Assembly (NCBI RefSeq): GCF_963966145.1
Contig: NC_091048.1
Span: 16,864,001-16,928,000 of the forward strand
DNA length: 64,000 nt
DNA from: Tenebrio molitor
Taxonomy: Eukaryota > Arthropoda > Insecta > Coleoptera > Tenebrionidae
Reading direction: 5' to 3'
The position numbers and the translations under genes were made by a program. The stretch's first letter is position 1. Every line of letters starts with the position of its first letter. Shown here piece after piece: positions 23,420-33,609 of this stretch. The notes beneath the pieces are model-generated. The model was not told the DNA's origin. It ran no database searches and saw nothing but the letters and a program-made list of their open reading frames with translations.

Positions 23420-25247
23420 AGCTGACCCGGCGAACTTCGTACCGCCTCAGAATCAATGTTGTGTTAACTTATTAGCTGAATTGAATGATGTTTTTTTATT
23501 AAGATAAAATGAATAATCAAAATGAAAACTCCCATGAATTTACGACAATTCATTGAGTACTGAAAAATTAAGTTTTTTCGGTAAATTCATTTGCAAGAAG
23601 TGAGAGTATAATGAGTAGTAGAGCAAATTACTGTGTCCCGAGTTGTAACTAACTATGCAGTGAATTTGTTATCAATGAACCATAAGGATTGACATGGCGT
23701 AAACTTTATTTCATGTCGGAAAAATAATTTTGAAATTAGCAATAGAAACACCATTGACGCGAAATAAAGTTTATACTTGTAAATCTCTATGGTTCATTGA
23801 TAAAAAAATTCACTGTATAAAAATAATCCGGAATTAACAATCACCATAAACGGATTGAATATTTTAATGAGTTTGGTTGGGATGCAGTCAACATCTGACG
23901 GGAAGAAAATGTGGAAAATTAAATTAAAAATTGGAAAGAGAATTACTAAGCATATGCGTGTTTGTTGGAAATATTTTGTAGATGATGATTTTGTTCCACT
24001 GGTTTGTTGGTTTGATGGTTTCGACGCACTGTTCATTTTTTTTTGTTTGATAGTTTCGAGGTTAGGTATGCCGCACAGCAATAAATGTTCAACCCTAAAA
24101 CAACTTCCCCCGCGACGTAGCATTACTTGGGGTAGCATTTAAATAATTACAGACAGTTGACGTACTTAAATGCATAATTAGTTAGATACAGGTGCGATAC
24201 AGTGGATAAGTGAATAAGCCCATTTCTAGCGTTAGCCATGACATAGCAGCGGGTATGTTCCTGGACGGATGTTGGCCTTGTAGGGTCCTTTGATGGTTGA
24301 TATAAACGCGAGATTAAAAAAAAAATACACAAACAAAATTGCAAGGGGACAAATTCGGCGAGCGGGCTCTCTACTACAAATTGCCCCTTATTGAGGTGAG
24401 ACTCCAGTTCCACTACTGTCTGTAGTGTCGCACTCCCGGTTTGTCTGAAATCATGGTCTGAACATAGTGACCCATGTAACAATTGATTTCTGGTTCGGGA
24501 CACGACCCAACATTGAAGCAATTACGGAAGGGTTGCGATCACAGAAAATCAGTTTGAAAAGTAGACCTCGACGGCAAACGCAGGCTTACCACTCTTCCAA
24601 CGCATGATGGCAGGGTAGGGAACCAGCGGCGGCCCTAGCCCTTTATCAGGGAAGAGCGAGATTGTCTTTCGGCGCCCTTTGGTCGACAACTTCAAATCAA
24701 TTATAATTCAATTTCTGATAAGAAAATACAAACATTTTCAAAAATTGGATTTTTGCGCCCCTTCCCACCTGGCGCCTAGAGCGGCCGCTCCACTCGCTCT
24801 ACCCCAGGGCCGCTACTGTAGGGAACAAATCTTGAAAACCATGGCTTCCGAATGAGACCACTCTCGTCCCATTACGACCCCTACAGTCTGAATAGCGCGC
24901 ATTTCAAAAAAGGAAGTTATGTTGTCGCACCCTGTACAATGCAAAAGTAGGTGTTGTTGATCACCATTGATCACACTTGGTGTTAAAACTCAGCTAACGT
25001 TAAATCTCAATTAAGTTCAAATTGTCGATGCGCGCACAATGACAGATTGTGACAGATGACATGACCTTTCAAAATGAATTTTCTTCATAATTTTTTTTTT
25101 CGTTAGTTATTCGATGTTTTAATAGTTATTCTGCTAATCGGGGCGGAGACAAATCCAACAATATAAAGATCATAAAAATCTGTCCAGCCGTTCTTGAGTT
25201 ATAAATAGCGTAACTAACCCGACTTTGTTTTATATATATACAAGATA
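23420..25247 (+). mobile_element. Probable non-autonomous RTE-type element, decayed
   Basis: It begins with AGCTGACCCGGCGAACTTCG, a start I recall from widespread insect retroelements, and ends with the AATCTGTCCAGCCGTTCTTG stretch plus a (TA) tail (TTTTATATATATACAAGATAG), typical of RTE-type 3' ends. Between these the sequence is unreadable. A GC-richer block at about 24620-24830, with AGCGGCGGCCCTAG and CAGGGCCGCTACTG as inverted ends, looks like a separate insertion. That start and end belong to one element is inference. Confidence 0.4.
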
Positions 25248-25519
25248 GAAGATATCTATATTAAATCATAACTTTTTATAATGAATTTTATCCTTTATTA
25301 ACCAAATTGGCATGAATACAGACAAATCATTTAACTTTGTACTTTGCATAAACGAAATCTTATTGACTAATGGTATCGTTTCGCGTATAAAACAAATGTC
25401 ACACAAGTGTTAATCACAAACTACAATAATAATAATATACTATCCAGTATCAGTATCAGTATAGAGTTGGTCAATGACACAGTGGTTCAATCAATGAAAC
25501 TTGTTTCGACATACGAGTA

Positions 25520-25649
25520 TGTAGGGAAACGAACTTTATAAAAGAATCGGTTTTATTTCTGACAAGTCTCAAAATTATAATATAACAATAACAATTGAAT
25601 TCCCTACCAACTTCCTAACTCTAGCCTACTTGCTTCGAGGGTCACTGCA
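25520..25649 (-). repeat. Gypsy LTR (3' LTR in element orientation)
   Basis: 130 bp. It differs from the partner LTR at only three sites, all C here versus T there, so the insertion is fairly recent relative to the damage in pol. Confidence 0.9.
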
Positions 25650-28600
25650 CAGCTCCCCCCTGAGTGATAACGTAATCTTTTAACAAAAAAGCTGGTTTAA
25701 CTCGATCAATGGAAACAACTTTTGCACTATTTTTGATTTGGATGGTGAACGTTTTTTCATTCCTGGAGATTACTCGATAAGGTCCATCATAAGGGTGTTG
25801 TAAAGAACGCCTCACAGCATCATGACGGAGAAATACGTGGGAACAGGTTGCAAGAGCTTTGTGAATAAATACATTCGATCTGCCGTAATGAGCAGCGGCT
25901 ACAGGACGGAGAAGTTGCATTTTACTCTTCAAATTTTCTGCGAACACTGACTGACCTCTGATTTCAAATCGGCCAAAAGTTCTCCTGGTAACCTGAGAGT
26001 ATCTCCATACACTAGTTCGCTTGTTGAAGTACCCAAATCTTCATGTAAAACTGAACGAAATGTTTCAATCCACTGAGGGGATAGCAGCTTTCAAAGGTCT
26101 GTGTCAACATTCAATTGCTCCGTTTGATTGCGGGTGATAAGCTGTGGTGTGGCTTGTTTTAGTTCCAAATATTTTGGCTACCTCTTTAAAAAGTGAAGAT
26201 TCGAACTGGGTTCCTTGATCGTGTTTTATTTCAGCAGGTACTCCGAAACGTGCGATCCAACCCGACAAAAACGCTTGCACTATTGTTTCGGCTTTGAGGT
26301 CTTCCAATGGTATGGCTTCTGTCCAACGAGTAAAACGATCAATACACGTTAGAAGGTATTTGTATCCTTTGGACAGGGAAGGGGACCTACGATGTATATG
26401 TGCATCGTCTTGAAACGTTCGTTTGACGTTGGATGTGTACTCACTAGACTTCTTGTGTGTTTTCCAATTTTACTTTTCTGACATTGAATACAAGTACGAG
26501 TCCACAAAACGCCATCTTTGTTAATTGAAGGCCAAATATATTTTGTACGAAGAAGTTTCGTTGTCGCTCTGATACCCGAATGGGATGGATTATGGATACT
26601 TTCGAACACTTGGCATCGAAATTGTTGGGGAATGTAAGGTCTGATGACACCTGTAGAAACGTCACAATACATTTGTTTGTTCGAGTCAGCTATCGAGATT
26701 TTCTTGAAATGTAAATTTGAATCGGTCGATGTCATCAACAACGATTTTAATTCCTCGTCGTTTTCCTGAGCTTCCGCCACTGCTTCGTAATTGACAGGTT
26801 TAGGGATAAGAACCTCTTGAATTCTGGAGAGCGTGTCTGCAACAATATTGGCCTTTCCTGAAATATGTTGAACATTGGTAGTAAATTGACCAATGTAATC
26901 GAGGTGTCGTAACTGACGAGGACTTGCTTTTTCTGATTTTTGCTTAAAAGCGAAAGTAAGTGGCTTGTGATCCGTGAAAAGAACAAATTCACGTCCTTCC
27001 AGCATGTGACGAAAGTACCTGATGCTCAGATATGCTGCCAGCAGTTCACGATCATAAGTGCTGTAACGCTGTTGAGTAGCATCCAATTTAGTAGAAAAAA
27101 ATGCGAGCGGTTGCCATTTTCCTTTAACGAGCTGTTCTAGAACTCCGCCAACTGAAAAGTCTGATGAATCTACATAAAGTGCTAACGGTGCTCCTGATGA
27201 TGGATGAACTAAAAGGGTTGCATTTGCTAGAGTTTGTTTACAGGTGTCGAAAGCTCGTTTTAACTCTTCTGTCCATAATATTTTGGCTCCAGTTTTCTTG
27301 TTTTTACCTGACAATATGTTTTGTAATTTGAGTTGTGCTTCTGCTGCGTGAGGGATAAATCTCCGGTAATAATTTACCATTCCTAAAAAACGTTGTAAGT
27401 CTTTAATCGTTACAGGTAACTTAAAATTTGTAATGACTGCCACTTTCTCGGGCAATGGTTGAATACCATTACTATCGATGAGGTATCGTAAGAATTTGAC
27501 GTTGCTTTTACTAAAAACACATTTAGTCCTATTGATAATAATGCCATATTGACGTAAACGTTCAAAAAGAAGTCGGAGATGTTGTTTATGTTGTTCCTGG
27601 TTATTAGATGCTACCAAAATGTCGTCAATATAAGGGAAACAAAAATCAAGATTTCTTGTGACTTCGTGGATAAATCTTTGAAAAGTCTGAGCGGCGTTGC
27701 AGAGCCCGAAAGACAAAGGGAAATTCAAAAAGACCAAACGGAGTGATAATAGCTGTTTTCGGGATATCTTTGTCTTCGACTGGAATTTGGTGATACGCTT
27801 TGACTAAATCAATTGTGCTGAAGACTGAGTTCCCTGCGAGCGTTTGAGCAAAATCATGAATGTGTGGAATGGGATAGCGATCTGATATTGTCACATTGTT
27901 CAGCCTGCGATAGTCTCCGCATGGACGCCATTCTCCGTCCTTTTTTGGAACCATATGTAGTGGGCTTGCCCACTCGCTGTTTGAAGGACTGCATATTCCC
28001 TTTTCTATCATTACTCTAAATTCTTCTTTTGCAATTTTCAACTTCTCAGGGGAAAGTCTACGGGCTTTAGAAAAAATTGGCGGTCCAACAGTTTCTATGC
28101 GATGTCTAACATTATGTTTAACTGTAATGTTGCCGTTACCGGGCGAACTTGAAATATCTGTGAACTCCTTTAACAGGAACTGAGAAGCAAAATCCATATA
28201 GGCGTCTGTAGATTCAACCATAGTTCTTTCCTTTTTTGTGTTGCCGACATAAGGCGTAATTTCGGATCTAGCGAAGATTCTTTGCTTTTTAATGTCTACC
28301 AAAAGGTCGAAATGGTTTAAGAAATCAGAGCCAATGATCGGTTTTGACACGTCCGCAATAAGAAATTTCCATGGGATCTTTTTGAAATTGAAGTCTAAAG
28401 TTAATGTTCTGTCACCATATGTGCCAATTTTCGTTCCATTTACTGCCGACAAAAATAAGATAGTATGTCCTTTGCTTCTATCGCTATAACGTGGTGGAAG
28501 AACTGATACATCTGCACCTGTATCGATCAAAAACTGTGTTTTAGTTGTGACATCTGTCATAAAAAGGCGACTGATTTCAGAGCCATTCTCGCCGGTCGCC

Positions 28601-28653
28601 GCGTACGAGTGGTTTACAAGTTTTCCGCTTGAAAAGAACAGGGGGGCTGGCAA
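25645..28653 (-). pseudogene. Gypsy pol: protease, RT, RNase H, integrase, with frameshifts
   Basis: Block 1 (28653-about 27725) has the protease motif [13 protein letters not shown] and the RT N-terminal half ([20 protein letters not shown]). A frameshift near 27725 leads into block 2 (27737-26349), with the RT active site FPYIDDILVAS, RNase H (LYVDSSDFSVGG, DRELLAAYLSIRYF) and the integrase zinc finger (H-H-C-C in HNPSHSG ... CIQCQ). A second break near 26375 leads to the integrase core (26307-26104, KHDQGTQFES, TAYHPQSNGAIEC) and ends at a stop. A C-terminal domain (25947-25645, HPYDGPYRVISR, VSIDRVKPAFL) closes it. The enzyme set copies RNA to DNA and inserts it, but this copy is interrupted at least three times. 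Confidence 0.85.
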
Positions 28654-29369
28654 CGATGAGCTCTAGAACCAAACTTCATATGGTACCAACATGGTCGAAC
28701 ATCAGGGGTTGAATCTTGCCTTCTCCTTTGTTTAGGTTTATTGTACCAGTTTTTGGCTGGTCGGTTATTCAGAGCTTCAACCTTTTGAATTAAATCTTCT
28801 ATTTGATTTTGAAGGTTTTGTAAAATTTCAGGCGGATCCACAGTTGTTTCATTAATGACTGTGTTAGTAGTAGCCTGCATGATTTTATCTGCTTTTGATG
28901 CTAATTCCTCTAACTCGGAATCAAAACACGAAATTACTCTTTGACATTGTGCAGGCAATCTTTGAATCCACAAAATTTTTAATACGTCATCAGAGAATTT
29001 GTTATCTGAGAGTTCCTGCATTTCGCGCAATAGTTGACTAGGACGTGTGTCGAAAGTATGCAATAATTTTTTAAATTTGGTTATATCTAGTTCCGAAAAT
29101 CTATTTATCATTGTTGTTTTCAATTTTTCGTACATGTTATTCTCGGGAGTTTTCATTATAACATCACTCACTTCGCTTAAAATATTGCTCTCAATTGCTG
29201 CGACTACGGCATGGTATTTTGTGCTATCTTGTACAATACCGCAGTTAATAAATTGAGATTCCAATTGCTTGAACCATAAGGCAGGGTTGGACTTCCAGAA
29301 GGGAGGAATCTTGAGTGAAACCCTTGATACTTGTGATGTAGTTTCTTGGTTATTCTCCTGTTTAGACAT
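28614..29369 (-). CDS. Gypsy gag
   Basis: ATG at 29369 (MSKQENNQ), 251 residues. The capsid-like part ([42 protein letters not shown]) is typical of arthropod gypsy gag. The end has a Cys/His-rich motif ([20 protein letters not shown]) in place of a classical CCHC knuckle. It overlaps the pol frame by about 40 bases (28614-28653). In related elements gag and pol are often one continuous frame, so the overlap could be either a frameshift mutation or programmed slippage. Gag would form the particle that packages element RNA. Confidence 0.8.
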   Translation of the reverse strand: MSKQENNQETTSQVSRVSLKIPPFWKSNPALWFKQLESQFINCGIVQDSTKYHAVVAAIESNILSEVSDVIMKTPENNMYEKLKTTMINRFSELDITKFKKLLHTFDTRPSQLLREMQELSDNKFSDDVLKILWIQRLPAQCQRVISCFDSELEELASKADKIMQATTNTVINETTVDPPEILQNLQNQIEDLIQKVEALNNRPAKNWYNKPKQRRRQDSTPDVRPCWYHMKFGSRAHRCQPPCSFQAENL

Positions 29370-29393
29370 TCTGTTCGACGTCGGGGTCACCAA

Positions 29394-29523
29394 TGTAGGG
29401 AAACGAACTTTATAAAAGAATCGGTTTTATTTCTGACAAGTCTCAAAATTATAATATAACAATAACAATTGAATTCCCTACCAATTTCCTAATTCTAGCC
29501 TACTTGCTTCGAGGGTCATTGCA
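29394..29523 (-). repeat. Gypsy LTR (5' LTR in element orientation)
   Basis: 130 bp, TG..CA. It contains the element's promoter in this orientation, though no TATA box is evident. Next to it is the PBS. Confidence 0.9.
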
Positions 29524-29525
29524 AG

Positions 29526-29895
29526 TACTATGGCGGACAATAAATTTAGGCCGGCCTGTCGTTGGCTTGACATCAAAATGTGAAGCTGGCATTATGTTCA
29601 ACTAACCCCTTTTCGATTTTTGTCATTCTTGTCATCGTGGCAGCAATAATCAAAATTAAAATTGCGAAAAGAAGGAAAAGAAGCGTGCACCAGAGAGAAG
29701 TGCGTACTACAAATCAGTTATGGTAGTGCGTCATGATCTGTAAGTTACGAAAAGGGCGAAGGAAACATCAAACAACTTGAAAACCTTCAGTTTGACAAAC
29801 TACTGCATCAGTCATAATGACAATAAATGGTCTCTTGCATTGACTTTTTGAAATGTCAGAAATTTGCCGGCCTAAATTTATTGTCCGCCATAGTA
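29526..29895. repeat. IS630-type MITE 1
   Basis: The ends TACTATGGCGGACAATAAAT and ATTTATTGTCCGCCATAGTA are perfect inverted copies for at least 30 bp (continuing TTAGGCCGGC). TA borders. About 370 bp and no useful coding frame. The gypsy LTR ends right at its left border. Confidence 0.8.
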
Positions 29896-29901
29896 CGTAT
29901 A

Positions 29902-30851
29902 CAGGGCGTAGAATGGATTTTGGTACATAGGCACTTTACGTGTAAAAGTAAAAATCCTCGCATATGGCTCCCCTAATTATTTTAGAACAAAATCTTAAAT
30001 ACAAAAGTTGTAGAGTTTTAAAAATGGTTCCCAATTGACAACCAAAGATGACAATGTGTGATATTCGACATGTCAAACTTGGAATTGGTCGCTCCGGATA
30101 GAATGCACGAAATTTTGCTTGCATGCCTCTAAAAGACAATCCGAACTAATACATACATACCATTTTACGAAGTTAACTTTTTCTTCTTTGTTAAAAAGTT
30201 CATTCTTTGATGAATCAGCAAACTCGTTACGTTTGTCAAAAAATTAACTTTATTGCTGTCGGGAATCATGGCTATTACTATTTTATCGATAGATTTTTCA
30301 TATTTAATTTTTCTTGTCTAACAGAATCAGATGGTGTTAGAATATAATTTTAAAAGGATTTGGGTACTATCGCGGCCAAAATACTTTGGTCGTCACTTTT
30401 TGACACTTCAAATGTAAATCAAGTATTAATGTCAATATACATGACAATTTAAAATTATTCTTGTCAAAAATATGGCACCTTCAGTTTTTGATAAATATAG
30501 AATCGTCTTACTTGCTTCTGAAGGTTGTCTAAACCGCGACCACGTTGATCTTTTGCTTTTGAATCCTGCCTCCGCAGCTGGGATTTACCCCATCCGTATG
30601 ACACTGATAGATTAAAATAATTTTGACAGTAGTAAAAAATAAGGTTAAACATCCTAAAGTTTGCTTTACAATTGAATGTCATTTATGTCACATTGACGAC
30701 CAAAGTATTTTGGCCGCGATAGTACAATTTTTTTTACTCTACAACTTTTGTATTTATGGTTTTGTTGGAAAATAATTAGGGGAGCCAATATCCGAGGATT
30801 TTTGCTATTACACGTAAAGTGCCTATGTACCAAAATTTATTCTACACCCTG
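29902..30851. repeat. TIR MITE carrying a nested MITE
   Basis: The left arm (CAGGGCGTAGAATGGATTTT, then TAGGCACTTTACGTGTAA) and the right arm are inverted over about 130 bp, including CTCCCCTAATTATTTT. The middle is interrupted by the IS630-type element at 30365-30724. Confidence 0.75.
30365..30724 (+). mobile_element. IS630-type MITE 2, nested
   Basis: The ends TACTATCGCGGCCAAAATAC and GTATTTTGGCCGCGATAGTA are inverted. From the ATG at 30471 a short frame begins MAPSVFDKYRIVLLASEG, like the helix-turn-helix start of IS630-type transposases, but it becomes unrelated after about 20 residues. It is a deletion derivative of a transposon. Confidence 0.7.
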
Positions 30852-31300
30852 ATGTAAATTGATATATTTTTTTAAGTTGATATTGAGAGCGTCTCATAAC
30901 ATTATACCGTGTGAGCAACAATTATTGTTTGAGTTGGCAATAAATTCTGGTGACTTTTGGTGACTTTTATGTCATATTCCAACAAGAAAACAATTTTATT
31001 AATATACTTCGTCCAGCGAGAGATTGGGAGATTTTAAATTGTATTAAATTAACCCAACACTAGAAAATGCACTAGAATGCATTAATTAGAACATAATTTC
31101 AGGGCAAAAATGTTACTGCTTGAACGATATATTTCAAATTTTACGTGCGCTAGATACTCCTTTCTCTACGTAGAATTTAGTGATTTTTATGCCAATCAAT
31201 CTCTCGCTGGACAAACTTTAGAAGATTACAAAAACCAAGACGTTTAAATTTGAAATGTATGCCAGCTGTCAATAATGTCAATAAAACAAACCGAAATAGG

Positions 31301-31653
31301 TACTATCGCTGGCCAAAAAAAAAACCTCGTACACAGATGACAGAACAAGGGATCCAAAAATTAAAAATTTGAGTTGTGTAAAGATCACTTTTTTAATAAA
31401 GGTTCTGTAAGCATAAGGTTTGATTTTTTGTTTGGCCAATAAAACGGTACCTTTATCAACACCAACCTTAGCAGCAATTGCCCGTATCGAAATGCCGTCT
31501 CTTAAACGTTGGGCTATAGTTTGTTTTTGTTCAGTTAAACCCATTTTTTCGCATTGACTTTGACACTGATAATAACGTTTGACGTTGTAGACTTTGATTT
31601 ACAATACTAAAATTTTGGCTGTACCTACGAGCTTTTTTTGGCCAGCGATAGTA
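31301..31653 (-). mobile_element. IS630-type MITE 3 with a transposase N-terminus
   Basis: The ends TACTATCGCTGGCCAAAAAA and TTTTTGGCCAGCGATAGTA are inverted and bordered by TA. On the minus strand from 31544 a frame begins MGLTEQKQTIAQRLRDGISI and GVDKGTVLLAKQKI, which looks like a helix-turn-helix segment. The rest of the transposase is missing. About 353 bp. Confidence 0.7.
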
Positions 31654-32407
31654 CAATTCACAGTCTTGAAAATTTCATGTAAAACTGCTTATTACCAACT
31701 GAAACAGTTATTGTTGCTCATCTGGTATATATTATTTTAGAATTGCTCATTTGGCAAGATTGAATGATGTTCTATTATAGTGCATCCACCATTTTAACAG
31801 GTAATAAATCAAACAATATTTTTTTTTATAAAAATAAAATATTAATTCACCATGACTGACTAGAAATATAAATGTTTGATTATTATTGATTTTTTTAACG
31901 GTTTCGGCAATTTTCTTTCTTGTCAGCAACCATATCTTTTTCTTTAATAAAAAGCATCGATTTATTACGTTTAATTTGTCATTTATGCACTTCTGTGGCA
32001 ATTGCCATATACTGCCCATAACATATTTAATGATATAGCTACAACGATAACTTTTCTTTAATTGTTTCAATATCTCACCCATTACAGATAAGAAAAGAAG
32101 TTATTTCCGTTACGTGGCATTTCAAATCAACTACTTTCGATTTAAATGTTTTTAAATTTTGCATATTTAAATCAAAAATATTTAGTCGTAAATTTATGCA
32201 TTTATTAAAACAAAGCTGATTTGACCGGCAACACATTACTTCCCCGAAACGGTTCGTGATCTGGAATCCGTTTGGGAAGTGATTATCTCGTGTTTTTTTC
32301 TGTTAAACGATTTTCCGATTGATTTTTCTAATAACCGAAATAAATAAGCCGATCCCACCTTGTGGGCGAATAATGAAAATAGAACGACGTTGGTGCTTCG
32401 ACGCGAA
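31654..32407. other. No recognisable gene
   Basis: The long minus frame at 31747-32082 is low-complexity (Lys/Ile/Phe) and shows no family signal. Confidence 0.35.
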
Positions 32408-32490
32408 TCAGTGTGTTTCCAGACATTCGTGGGCTTTCGTAGTCGGATCGGCGAGGTTACACCCACCAACCATAAACAAAACTCCAACAG
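32408..32490 (+). other. Candidate non-coding first exon of MARVEL gene 2
   Basis: The GC-richer stretch starting near TCAGTGTGTTTCC (initiator-like) ends at CAACAG|GTAATTC, a possible donor. The coding exon at 33610 has its own acceptor 15 bp upstream (ATTCGCATTTCAG at 33582-33594), so an upstream non-coding exon must exist. This is the best candidate. Confidence 0.4.
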
Positions 32491-33594
32491 GTAATTCAAT
32501 CATTAAAAATAACATTAGTAATACAATGTAATCTAACCACGATAAACGCAGTCTCGAAGTGAACCGTAAATTTTAAATTCGAAGTAGGTAAATCAATCGT
32601 TTGTTGCTTCTTTTGCAAGAAAAGCCGATCGATCCGCTTCCAGTGACTCAAGCCCGTGGTGGATTTTATCAACACGTTCAAACACTCCCATTTCGTCGAC
32701 TGTAAGCATTGTAATATTTATTTTACGAATTGATAACTGTTTTAGTCATAATCCTTTCAAATAGTGTTAAAGCAGAGATGATAATGAGTTGATCCTTTCA
32801 ACACCCGGCCCCGCATCATTAATTAAGACGCAAAAAAGCCATTAGTTAGTCATTCAAAATTTATTTTTCAAATTAGTGCAAATTAACGATTGGTTTGTGT
32901 AAAAACAAGTACGAGCATTTGTAAGATAAACTTGTTAAGTAAAAATAGATGATCGCTTGCAGTGTCTTGCATGTAATTGGAATTCCTATCAATCGTATTG
33001 GTGCCAAAAATTTAAACACAATTCGAAGGAATCTGACCATAAAACCAAACTGAAATATTTACAATCGCGTTAAAAGTGTTGTTCTAAACATTCCTGTTTA
33101 TATCTACTAATTTAGGCTAATAAATAAATTTTTTGAATCATTGCTGGTAACTCGCCGGATTCGGATCTGAGATACATTTTATTCCAAGCAACTTTTGAGT
33201 AATACTTATTTATACTGGATGAGTTATATTTATGTCGTAGGTACACAGTGCATTATTTTTTTGTAGCTCAGTTCCCCATTTCAGCCTCAGCTTTCCGCTC
33301 GTTTTCCCAATAGGCCATATTTTTAGTGTAAGTTAAACACGTCACCCAAAAATAATTTTTCGATTTAGATCTGTTAGCGACTGTCTGAATTTGTCATAAT
33401 TGAAATTTATGTGTATAACACATCTTGCAGCGTGACGTTGTCGATGACCCATTTAGCCCAAGAATAACAACGTGTCTTATAAATAAGGTTTTTTAAAGAA
33501 CGAGAGGGTAGGCTTGGGCAGAAATATCCACCGAAGCTTTCCTTCGACACGTATATCATGTTTCTAAATCATGCCAAAAATATTCGCATTTCAG
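32491..33594. other. Likely 5' UTR intron of MARVEL gene 2
   Basis: Between the candidate non-coding exon and the coding start I see no coding sequence and no repeat shared with the rest of the window. Confidence 0.35.
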
Positions 33595-33609
33595 AGTTAA
33601 TCTATGAAA

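Larger units (their letters stand above)
25520..29523 (-). mobile_element. Ty3/gypsy LTR retrotransposon
   Basis: LTRs of 130 bp at each end (25520-25649, 29394-29523), TG..CA ends, and a 4-bp target duplication AGTA at 25516-25519 and 29524-29527. On the minus strand the PBS region follows the right LTR (TGGTGACCCCGACGTCG) and a polypurine tract (CAGGGGGGAGCTG) precedes the left LTR. Order on the minus strand: gag, protease, reverse transcriptase, RNase H, integrase. The pre-insertion site lies at the edge of the MITE at 29526. Confidence 0.9.

Noticed and set aside
24147..24521. 124-codon minus frame
   Set aside because: It lies within a decayed retroelement and has no recognisable motif.
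31747..32082. 111-codon minus frame
   Set aside because: Lys/Ile/Phe-rich reading of AT-rich DNA; no family signal.
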